Below are positions 9,467-16,621 of a stretch of DNA of 64,000 bases, in pieces (the first letter of the stretch is position 1; each line of letters starts with the position of its first letter). The position numbers were made by a program, and so were the translations under genes. The DNA is taken from contig JAZOQG010000032.1 in NCBI GenBank assembly GCA_045656005.1, positions 21,482 through 85,481 of the forward strand, written 5' to 3'. Source of the stretch: JAZNQN01 sp045656005 (GTDB lineage Bacteria > Bacillota > Clostridia > UMGS1883 > UMGS1540). Below the pieces are notes generated by a model. That model worked only from the letters and a program-made list of their open reading frames with translations, was not told the origin of the DNA and made no database searches.

Positions 9467-10489
9467 ATGAATACGGAGAGATTAGACAAAAGAAAGATAG
9501 GCGATTTTCTTTTAAATTATTCTTTGTATATAGTTTTGGGAGTAATGATTCTGGCGGTTATTTTAAAAGACCCGTCGTTTATTTCCCTTAAAAATATAAC
9601 AAACATTTAAAGTCAGGCATCGACAAGGGGAATACTTGCACTTGGTGTTGCAGGCCTTATAGTTTTGCAGGGTACTGACCTTTCGGCAGGACGAATACTC
9701 GGCTTTACGGCAATTTTATCTGCATCGCTTTTGCAATCGGTAGGGTATGCCTCGAGAATGTATCCGAATCTCCCCCAGCTTCCTTTGTTTATTCCGCTTT
9801 TAATTGCAGCGGCGGTGGGAGCGGTATTTGGTGCAATAAACGGTTTTGGTGTTGCAAAACTTAAGGTACATGCATTTATAATTACCCTCGGAACGCAGCT
9901 TATTGCTTACGGGCTTTCCTGCATATATATCGACAGGCCGCCCCTTGGCGCACAGCCTATTGCAAATTTTGATGAGAGGTACACAAATTTTGTCACAGGG
10001 TCACTAAAGCTCGGAAACTTTGAACTTCCATATCTTATAATATATCTTGCCATAATTGCCGCTGTAATGTGGTTTATATGGAACAAAACAAGGCTTGGAA
10101 GAAATATGTTCGCAATAGGCGGAAACCCTGAAGCTGCGGCAGTTTCAGGAGTAAACCTTGCAAAAAATATTATGATAATATTTATTATTTCAGGTATTTT
10201 GTATGGCATAGCGGGATTTTTGGAGGCAGGAAGAATAGGCTCTGCTACAAGTAACACAGGAATAAACTACGAGCTTGATGCAATTTCTGCATGTGTTGTA
10301 GGGGGCGTGTCATTTTCTGGCGGAGTCGGAACGATACCGGGAGTTTTGATAGGAACCGTTATTTTGCAGTTTATAAATTACGGACTTAATTTTATAGGTG
10401 TAAGCCCGTATCTTCAATATATAATAAAGGGTATAATTATAATTCTTGCAGTTTCAATAGATGTCAGAAAATATCTTGTTAAAAAGTAA
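9467..10489 (+). pseudogene. mglC: Sugar ABC transporter permease MglC interrupted by an in-frame TAA
   Basis: The start at 9467 has a GGAGAGAG site 2-13 bases after the mglA stop. It reads 47 codons (...SFISLKNITNI), stops at TAA 9608-9610, then continues in the same frame to 10489 with unbroken MglC sequence (SQASTRGILALGVAGL, GTDLSAGR, IGGNPEAAAVSGVN, LEAGRIGSAT, GGVSFSGGVGT). In E. coli MglC the equivalent position is Leu (SNILTQSS), so the TAA fits a single TTA-to-TAA change. The downstream 290 codons lack the first membrane segment if restarted internally. It may be a true recent pseudogene or a sequencing/assembly error. There is no other frame damage. Confidence 0.9.
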
Positions 10490-10500
10490 ATAAAATATAA

Positions 10501-10535
10501 AAATCACTCATATAGTTTATATGGGTGATTTTTTT
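10501..10535 (+). terminator. Terminator of the mgl operon whose 3' arm contains the dacA ribosome site
   Basis: AAATCACTCATATA (10501-10514) pairs with TATATGGGTGATTT (10518-10531; one G-T pair), followed by T residues to 10535. The GGGTGAT within the 3' arm is the only plausible ribosome site for the TTG start at 10534. The hairpin would therefore both end mgl transcripts and bury the dacA site in any read-through RNA. Confidence 0.8.
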
Positions 10536-11637
10536 GAAAAAAATAATTTCTGTTTTGAGTTTCTTTTGCATTTTATCTTTAAATCTTCCTATTTATTCGG
10601 CAGAAATTTCTGCAACTTCGGCAGTAGTAATAGATGCTGAAAGCGGGAGAGTGCTATATGAAAAAAATGCAAGTAAAATAATGACTCCTGCAAGCACCAC
10701 TAAAATTATGACAGGACTTTTGGCGGCAGAGTATGGAAGGGGAGATGAAATACTTCAGGTTTCAAGAAAAGCCGCATATCAGGAAGGAAGTTCCATGTAC
10801 CTTAAGGAAGGGGAAAGGGTAACACTTACAGAGCTACTCTATGGACTTTTACTCTCATCAGGCAATGATGCCGCAGTAGTTTTGGCAGAGCATATCGCTG
10901 GAAGCACAGAACTCTTTGCAAAAAAAATGACAGAACGTGCGAGGGAGATAGGGGCAGTAAACACGAGTTTTAAAAACCCCAATGGTCTTGATGAGGAAGG
11001 GCACTATACAACAGCCCTTGATTTAGCCAAAATTGCAGCTCATGCTATGAAAAATGAGCTTTTCAGGAAAATTGCAGGAACTTCATCTATAACACTCCAA
11101 AGAGGAACATACACAAACCACAACAAACTTTTAAGAAACTGTGAGGGAGTTTTCGGGGTTAAAACGGGTTTTACTAAAAAAAGCGGAAGATGCCTTGTAA
11201 CTGCATGCGAGCGAAACGGATTTAGTATAATTACTGTCACCTTAAATGCACCTGATGACTGGAATGACCACAGAAAACTATTTGATGAAACGTATCAAAA
11301 TTATAATAAGATAACACCATTTTCCAAAGGTGACATCGTTTGCGAAATTACTGCTGAAAATGGGGAGAGAGTGGGAGCGGTATGTGAAAACAGTTTAGAA
11401 TGTGTTTTAAACTCGGAAGAACAAAAAAGAGTAGAAATAATAAATGACCTTCCTCCAAAGCTATATCTTCCCGTTAAAAACGGGCAGATACTGGGAAAGG
11501 TCAAAATTATGCTTGATGGAAATGTGATTTCTGAAACTCAGGTACTTTCAAACCGCGACGTTCTTCCGCCTCCAAAAGAAAGTTTTGGTCACTTTTTATT
11601 TATAACTGCAAAAAGTTTTTTCAGGGCTTTCATGTAA
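10534..11637 (+). CDS. dacA: D-alanyl-D-alanine carboxypeptidase (PBP5/DacA type, S11)
   Basis: This serine-type D,D-carboxypeptidase trims pentapeptides in peptidoglycan. From the TTG start, motifs are SxxK at S54-K57 (PASTTKIM), SGN at 109-111 and KTG at 210-212, in the right order and spacing for S11 enzymes. There is an N-terminal signal peptide (LKKIISVLSFFCILSLNLPIYSA, mature from about EISATSA). The C-terminal PBP5-like beta domain ends in a hydrophobic/amphipathic anchor (FLFITAKSFFRAFM). The start lies in the 3' arm of the preceding hairpin, and ATG/GTG alternatives lack a site. It could equally be a DacF/DacB-type sporulation enzyme; motif content alone does not separate these. It converges on the ABC-F gene with one base between stops. 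Confidence 0.92.
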   Translation: MKKIISVLSFFCILSLNLPIYSAEISATSAVVIDAESGRVLYEKNASKIMTPASTTKIMTGLLAAEYGRGDEILQVSRKAAYQEGSSMYLKEGERVTLTELLYGLLLSSGNDAAVVLAEHIAGSTELFAKKMTERAREIGAVNTSFKNPNGLDEEGHYTTALDLAKIAAHAMKNELFRKIAGTSSITLQRGTYTNHNKLLRNCEGVFGVKTGFTKKSGRCLVTACERNGFSIITVTLNAPDDWNDHRKLFDETYQNYNKITPFSKGDIVCEITAENGERVGAVCENSLECVLNSEEQKRVEIINDLPPKLYLPVKNGQILGKVKIMLDGNVISETQVLSNRDVLPPPKESFGHFLFITAKSFFRAFM

Positions 11638-11638
11638 A

Positions 11639-13528
11639 TTATTCTTCCATCTGGAGTGAAAGCTCTTCCCACATTTCATAAAGTGAAGAAAGCTTTTCAC
11701 GGATTTCATCAGCACGGGAGGAAATTTCCATGCCCTTTACATAGTCTGATTGAATAGTCAAAAGCTCCGCTTCGCACTTTGCAAGCTCATCTTCAAAAAA
11801 CGCAATATCCTCTTCACATTTTTTGAGATTTCTCTCAAGTTTTTTCTGCTGGGAACGAAGTGCTTTTTGAATATTATAATCGTTTTCCTTTTTGGGAGAT
11901 AAATCTGATTTTTTAGGTGAAAAGGCAGATTTTTTTTCGAGGTAATAGTCGAAATTTCCTTCAAAAAGGTCCATGCCTGTATCTTTAAGAGCATAAATTC
12001 TTGTTGCAATTTTATTTATAAAATAGCGGTCATGGGAAATTGCAAAAACTGTTCCGTCATAAGAAAGGAGTGCTTCCTCCAAAGCCTCGCGGCTTTTTAT
12101 GTCAAGATGGTTTGTAGGCTCGTCGAGAAGAAGGAGATTGTGTCCTGAGAGCATCATTTTAAGGAGTGCTACCCTTGCTCTTTCTCCGCCGCTTAAAGTT
12201 GATATTTCTTTGAAAACATCATCACCATAAAACAAAAAGCCTGCAAGGGCACAGCGGATTTGCGTGTCGGTAAGGCGGGGATGGGCATTTCTTATTTCGG
12301 AAATTATGGTATTCGATAATGTTAGGTTTGTAAAGTGCTGGTCAAAATATCCCGCATCTACCTTTGTTCCGAATGTAAATGCGCCGCTGTCAGCATCAAT
12401 GTTTTTTGTAAGTATATTAAAAATTGTTGATTTTCCCGTTCCGTTTCCGCCTATTATAAAGGCTTTGTCACCTCTTTTAATGTCAAATGAAACATTTTCA
12501 AAAAGAAACTGTGAATCAAATGATTTTGAGAGGTTTTCAGCCTTTAAAACGTCAAATCCACTTTGTACTCTTGCGGAAAACGAAATGGCAACATCCTTAG
12601 CGAGTGCATCAGGTTTTTTGAGAGAGTCCACCATTTTGTCAAGCATTTTTTGTTTGCTTTCGGCAGTACGGATATTCTTTTCTCTGTTCCATCTGCGCTG
12701 TTGTTCGATAATTCCTTCAATTCTCTTTATTTCCCTTAAATCATTTTCATAGTGCTTTTCCATGATTTCTCTGTCAGTTTCCTTGAATTTAAGGTACTGT
12801 GAATAGGGGGCATCAAAAAGCTTTAAAGTTTTGTTTTCAAGCTCCATTGTTTTTGTTGTTACTTTATCAAGAAAATATCTGTCATGGGAAATTACAATAA
12901 AAGATGTATTGACACCACTTAAAAAATCCTCTAGAAAAGCCACAGAGTCCATATCAAGATGGTTTGTAGGCTCGTCAAGAAGCAAAAGGTCAGAATTTGA
13001 AAGGAGCATCTTAGCAAGAGATACCCTTGTTTTTTCGCCGCCGCTCAAGGCTGAAACGGGCAAACTTAAATCATTTTCCGAAAATCCAAGCCCCATCAGC
13101 ATAGAACGTGTTCTTGATTTATAGGTAAGTCCGCCTAAGTCCTCAAACTTTACTCTCAAATCATGTTGAAGATTAATATATTTGGGAATGTCAAGTCCGA
13201 GTGCTATCTTTTCCGTAACCTCATTTTCCTGTTTTTCGATTTCTTCAAGATATGAGAAAACAGTAAGAGTTTCATCAAAAACAGTTTTGTCAGAGTCCTT
13301 TAAAGGAAACTGCTCCATATATGAAATTTTTATCTGCGATGAAATGGATAAAGTGCCCGTGTCTTTTTGTTCCACACCGCATATTATTTTGAAAAGAGTT
13401 GTTTTTCCTGCTCCGTTTCCTCCGATAAAACCTATCTTATCGCCATTTGAAACGGAAAAGGAAACATTTTCAAAAAGCGTGTTTTCGCCAAAACTTTTTG
13501 AAAGTGCACCAACGCTTATAATTGCCAT
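11639..13528 (-). CDS. ABC-F family ATPase (YdiF/Uup-like)
   Basis: The 629-residue soluble protein has two ABC domains and no membrane segments. The first has GGNGAGKTT and LSGGEKTRVSLAKMLLSNSDLLLLDEPTNHLD; the second has GGNGTGKST and LSGGERARVALLKMMLSG. An ABC-F linker rich in charged residues (DREIMEKHYENDLREIKR) sits between them. A C-terminal extension of about 80 residues is predicted coiled coil (KALRSQQKKLERNLKKCEEDI), as in YdiF/Uup. ABC-F proteins act on ribosomes in translation rescue or antibiotic protection; resistance specificity cannot be assigned. It is expressed from a near-consensus promoter at 13548-13576. Confidence 0.93.
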   Translation of the reverse strand: MAIISVGALSKSFGENTLFENVSFSVSNGDKIGFIGGNGAGKTTLFKIICGVEQKDTGTLSISSQIKISYMEQFPLKDSDKTVFDETLTVFSYLEEIEKQENEVTEKIALGLDIPKYINLQHDLRVKFEDLGGLTYKSRTRSMLMGLGFSENDLSLPVSALSGGEKTRVSLAKMLLSNSDLLLLDEPTNHLDMDSVAFLEDFLSGVNTSFIVISHDRYFLDKVTTKTMELENKTLKLFDAPYSQYLKFKETDREIMEKHYENDLREIKRIEGIIEQQRRWNREKNIRTAESKQKMLDKMVDSLKKPDALAKDVAISFSARVQSGFDVLKAENLSKSFDSQFLFENVSFDIKRGDKAFIIGGNGTGKSTIFNILTKNIDADSGAFTFGTKVDAGYFDQHFTNLTLSNTIISEIRNAHPRLTDTQIRCALAGFLFYGDDVFKEISTLSGGERARVALLKMMLSGHNLLLLDEPTNHLDIKSREALEEALLSYDGTVFAISHDRYFINKIATRIYALKDTGMDLFEGNFDYYLEKKSAFSPKKSDLSPKKENDYNIQKALRSQQKKLERNLKKCEEDIAFFEDELAKCEAELLTIQSDYVKGMEISSRADEIREKLSSLYEMWEELSLQMEE

Positions 13529-13547
13529 TTATTTCACCTCGCTAAGT

Positions 13548-13576
13548 ATTATACTATATTTTAATGTAAAATTCAA
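13548..13576 (-). promoter_or_regulatory. Promoter for the ABC-F gene
   Basis: On the minus strand TTGAAT (top 13571-13576) is separated by 17 bases from TATAAT (top 13548-13553), about 20 bases upstream of the ABC-F start, whose site is GAGGTGA. Confidence 0.8.
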
Positions 13577-13589
13577 CATTTAAATTATC

Positions 13590-13618
13590 TTGACAGTCAA
13601 AGCGTAAATTATTATAAT
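13590..13618 (+). promoter_or_regulatory. Consensus promoter for the FTR-like gene
   Basis: TTGACA (13590-13595), a 17-base spacer, then TATAAT (13613-13618). It is an exact sigma-A consensus, divergent from the ABC-F promoter 14 bases away. Confidence 0.88.
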
Positions 13619-13655
13619 AAAAGTAATTAAAATAAATTTAAAGGAGTGGTAATTT

Positions 13656-13859
13656 ATGAAAATAACTTTAAATCCTGATAAGGAAATTGTTGAGGCTATA
13701 AAAAAGGGACTTAAAGAAAAAGGCGGATACTGCCCTTGCCGCCTTGAAATGACAGAGGAAAACAAATGCATGTGCAATGAATTTAAGGAGCAGATAGCAG
13801 ACCCCGATTTTGAAGGTTTCTGCCACTGCATGCTTTATTATAAATCCAAGGAAAAATAA
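13656..13859 (+). CDS. Ferredoxin-thioredoxin reductase catalytic-chain-like protein
   Basis: The 67-residue protein has three Cys-X-Cys motifs in the FTR catalytic subunit order: Cys26-Pro-Cys28, Cys38-Met-Cys40 and Cys56-His-Cys58. In plant/cyanobacterial FTR such motifs bind a 4Fe-4S cluster and a redox-active disulfide that passes electrons from ferredoxin to thioredoxin. The second motif is CMC rather than CPC, and the protein is shorter than the usual 100-plus residues, as in small anaerobe homologues. No variable chain is nearby. The partner in this organism is unknown; function as a ferredoxin-linked thiol reductase is inferred. Confidence 0.8.
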   Translation: MKITLNPDKEIVEAIKKGLKEKGGYCPCRLEMTEENKCMCNEFKEQIADPDFEGFCHCMLYYKSKEK

Positions 13860-13869
13860 ACCTTTTTTA

Positions 13870-13898
13870 TTGACAAATTTTGCATTGCAATATATAAT
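13870..13898 (+). promoter_or_regulatory. Consensus promoter for uraA-upp
   Basis: TTGACA (13870-13875), 17 bases, TATAAT (13893-13898). Transcription should start about 30-35 bases before the uraA ATG, leaving no room for a PyrR attenuator. Confidence 0.87.
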
Positions 13899-13939
13899 AA
13901 AAATTGGTAGAAAAAATTTACAGAAAGAAGGTTTTTAAA

Positions 13940-15268
13940 ATGGCAAAAGAAAAATTTGTTATCGGAAACGAAGGTCTTCATGACGCAAAAGTTCTAGGTG
14001 TACCAAAGATGATAGTTCTTGGTTGTCAGCATGCTTTTGCAATGTTTGGCGCAACAGTTTTAGTTCCGCTTTTGACAGGACTTGATGTTTCCATCACACT
14101 TTTGATGGCAGGTCTTGGAACACTTTTGTTCCATCTCCTCACAGGAGGTAAGGTTCCTGCATTTTTGGGTTCATCATTCGCATTTTTGGGCGGTTATGCG
14201 GCAGTAGCTCCGCTTGTTGACGGAATGCCCAATATCGAAAAACTGCCATATGCCTGCGGTGGTGTTGTTATTGCAGGTCTTTTGTATGTGGTTTTGGCGG
14301 CACTTTTCAAACTTTTTGGTGCAAAAAAAGTTATGAAATTCTTCCCTCCTGTAGTTACAGGTCCTATTATTATAGCAATCGGTCTCATTTTGGCACCTTC
14401 TGCTATTAATAATTGTCAGACAAACTGGCTCTTGGCTATTATTGCTTTTGCGGTAATAGTTGTTTGCAACATCTGGGGCAAGGGAATGGTAAAAATTGTT
14501 CCGATTCTTATTGGTATTGTTGTTTCCTATATCGTTGCAATTTGCATGAAGCAGGTGGATTTTGCACCTATTGCAGAAGCAGGCTGGATTGGTCTTCCTG
14601 CAATAAGCGGTAAAACTATTGCGAAATTTGATGTAAGCTCAATTATAACAATAGCACCTATTGCTATCGCTACAATGATGGAACATATTGGTGACGTATC
14701 CGCTATCAGTGCTACAACTGGCAAAAACTTTATTGCATCCCCCGGTCTTCACAGAACACTTTTGGGTGACGGTCTTGCAACATCACTTTCTGCAATGTTC
14801 GGAGGACCTGCAAATACTACTTATGGTGAAAACACAGGCGTTTTGGCACTTACAAAGGTTTATGATCCCAAGGTTATAAGAATTGCAGCAGTTTTTGCAG
14901 TTATTCTTTCATTCGTTCCTAAAATTTCTGCGGCTATTTCTTCAATTCCTGCAGCAATTATCGGTGGTATTTCCTTTGTGCTTTACGGGATGATTTCCGC
15001 TATCGGTGCAAGAAACCTTATTGAAAATAAAGTTGACTTTACAAAGAGCAGAAACTTAATTATTGCAGCTGTTATTTTGGTAAGTGCACTCGGATTTAAT
15101 TCCATAGGTGGTATTACATTTATGGTTTCAGGTGTAGCAGTAAACCTTTCGGGTCTTGCTATTGCAGCACTTTTGGGTATTTTGCTCAATGCAATTTTGC
15201 CAGGCAAAGACTATGTGTTTGAAACAGAAGAAGAAACAAAAGATACAGGCGTAAACTTTAAACTTTAA
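13940..15268 (+). CDS. uraA: Uracil permease (NCS2 family)
   Basis: The 442-residue polytopic membrane protein is of the nucleobase:cation symporter-2 family and would import uracil. It shows the family N-terminal half (LGCQHAFAMFGATVLVPLLTGLD), GSSFAFLGG, the substrate-site helix AIATMMEHIGDVSAI, and NTTYGENTGVLALTKV. An ATG at 13904 is possible, but the AGAAAGAAGG site spaced before the ATG at 13940 and the MAKEKF start favour the shorter form. It is followed after 18 bases by upp, making an uptake-and-salvage operon. Confidence 0.94.
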   Translation: MAKEKFVIGNEGLHDAKVLGVPKMIVLGCQHAFAMFGATVLVPLLTGLDVSITLLMAGLGTLLFHLLTGGKVPAFLGSSFAFLGGYAAVAPLVDGMPNIEKLPYACGGVVIAGLLYVVLAALFKLFGAKKVMKFFPPVVTGPIIIAIGLILAPSAINNCQTNWLLAIIAFAVIVVCNIWGKGMVKIVPILIGIVVSYIVAICMKQVDFAPIAEAGWIGLPAISGKTIAKFDVSSIITIAPIAIATMMEHIGDVSAISATTGKNFIASPGLHRTLLGDGLATSLSAMFGGPANTTYGENTGVLALTKVYDPKVIRIAAVFAVILSFVPKISAAISSIPAAIIGGISFVLYGMISAIGARNLIENKVDFTKSRNLIIAAVILVSALGFNSIGGITFMVSGVAVNLSGLAIAALLGILLNAILPGKDYVFETEEETKDTGVNFKL

Positions 15269-15286
15269 TAGCGAGGAAGAAATAAA

Positions 15287-15913
15287 ATGAGCGAACTTTA
15301 TGTAATGAATCATCCGCTTATTTCTCATAAGGTTACAATGCTTCGTGACGAAAATACTTCGGTTAAAGATTTTCGTGAGCTTATAAACGAAATTGCACTT
15401 TTAATGGGATATGAGGCAACAAAGGATTTAAAACTTACAAAGGTAAAAGTAAAAACACCCCTGTGTGAAACAGAAGGTGCTGTTGTTGAAAAGCAGGTGG
15501 CACTGGTACCGATACTTCGTGCAGGACTCGGAATGGTAGATGCTTTAATGAGCCTCATTCCTGCCGCAAAGGTAGGGCACATAGGTCTTTATCGTGACCA
15601 TGAAACCTTAGAGCCTGTTGAATATTACTGCAAGCTCCCTACTGATATCGAGGAGCGTCATGTGCTCGTTCTTGATCCTATGCTTGCAACAGGCGGTTCA
15701 TCTGCGGCTGCAATTGATTTTATCAAGAAAAGAGGAGCAAAGAAAATTAAACTTATGTGCATAATTGCTGCTCCCGAAGGTGTTGAGGTCGTAAAAAAAG
15801 CTCACCCTGATGTTGACATCTACGTTGCATCTCTTGATGAAAAACTCAACGAGAAAGGCTATATTATGCCCGGTCTCGGTGATGCAGGAGACAGACTTTT
15901 CGGAACCTTATAA
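15287..15913 (+). CDS. upp: Uracil phosphoribosyltransferase
   Basis: Upp converts uracil and PRPP to UMP in pyrimidine salvage. The 208-residue product has the family regions VPILRAGLGMVDALMSLIPAAKVGHIGLYRDHETLEP and the PRPP-binding loop VLVLDPMLATGGSSAAAIDF, plus the C-terminal uracil loop YIMPGLGDAGDRLFGT. It is cotranscribed with uraA. Its last six bases overlap the end of the convergent comF gene. Confidence 0.97.
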   Translation: MSELYVMNHPLISHKVTMLRDENTSVKDFRELINEIALLMGYEATKDLKLTKVKVKTPLCETEGAVVEKQVALVPILRAGLGMVDALMSLIPAAKVGHIGLYRDHETLEPVEYYCKLPTDIEERHVLVLDPMLATGGSSAAAIDFIKKRGAKKIKLMCIIAAPEGVEVVKKAHPDVDIYVASLDEKLNEKGYIMPGLGDAGDRLFGTL

Positions 15914-16621
15914 TTTATATTTTGAAGTTGATGCTATGGCTGCGACATTTATGTTGCAGCCATATTCTTTTTTGAGTATTCGGCAACATTCTGTTATGGT
16001 TGAAGAGGTTGTTATAACGTCATCTATAAGCAATATATTGTCATAGTTTTCTTTTTGCTTTATAGCAGAAAAAGAGCCTTTAACTGTTTTTCGTCTTTGA
16101 GACGCAGAAAGACCTGCGAGCTTTTTGGTGTAATAGTTCTTTTTAAGAAGTTTTACACATGGGACAGAGAAAAGAGCAGAAAGCTCTTTTGAGAGTATTT
16201 CCGTCTGGTTGTAGCCTCTATTAAATTTCCTGAAAAAGTGAATAGGAACAAAAGTTATGGCATCGGGAATATAGCCGCTTTTCTTGATTTCTGTGAAAAT
16301 TAAAATGGCAAATGTTTTAGCATAGCTTATTTTGTTTTTATATTTGAAATTTATGATTGATGTGCGTGTTGCGCCTTCATAAACCAAAGGGGTAAACACA
16401 CGTTCATAGGGCTTTTCTAAACCTTTGCAATCAACGCAAAGAGGACTTCCGAATACAGTATCCAAAGGCTCACCGCAGAAATGGCAATACTTTTTGTTGA
16501 ATTTAATTTTGTTTATACATTCCCTGCACATGTGAAGGGGTGTTTCATTAATAAATTTCCCGCAAAAAATACACTTTGCGGGAAATACGATGGAAATAAT
16601 TTTTGAAATCAGTTTTCTCAA
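15908..16621 (-). CDS. comF: ComF family protein (phosphoribosyltransferase-like)
   Basis: The 237-residue product has an N-terminal four-cysteine zinc-finger region (FPAKCIFCGKF, CRECINKI, CHFCGEPL, CVDCKGL) and a C-terminal PRTase fold with the PRPP-binding motif NILLIDDVITTSSTITEC. ComF supports single-strand DNA uptake in competence with ComFA/PriA-type helicases; many non-competent Firmicutes retain it. The TTG start at 16621 overlaps the recD2 stop (TTGA) and has a GGAG site eight bases upstream inside recD2. The longer in-frame extension would only overprint recD2. The pairing with a helicase gene is consistent with a DNA-uptake or recombination role. Confidence 0.88.
   Translation of the reverse strand: MRKLISKIISIVFPAKCIFCGKFINETPLHMCRECINKIKFNKKYCHFCGEPLDTVFGSPLCVDCKGLEKPYERVFTPLVYEGATRTSIINFKYKNKISYAKTFAILIFTEIKKSGYIPDAITFVPIHFFRKFNRGYNQTEILSKELSALFSVPCVKLLKKNYYTKKLAGLSASQRRKTVKGSFSAIKQKENYDNILLIDDVITTSSTITECCRILKKEYGCNINVAAIASTSKYKL
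15936..15963. terminator. Hairpin terminating uraA-upp, inside the 3' end of comF
   Basis: ATGGCTGCGACAT (15936-15948) pairs with ATGTTGCAGCCAT (15951-15963) with one G-T pair; ATTCTTTTTT follows on the plus strand. The hairpin lies wholly within comF codons, so terminator and coding constraints coincide. Confidence 0.75.

Noticed and set aside
9608..9610. Programmed stop-codon readthrough in mglC
   Set aside because: The stop is TAA without a visible readthrough context or selenocysteine-like structure; a simple mutation explains it better.
12264..12752. Plus-strand frame of 162 codons inside the ABC-F gene
   Set aside because: Antisense to conserved ABC ATPase motifs, no ribosome site; a coding shadow.
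13899..13939. PyrR-type attenuator before uraA-upp
   Set aside because: The predicted leader is only about 30 bases and shows no hairpins.
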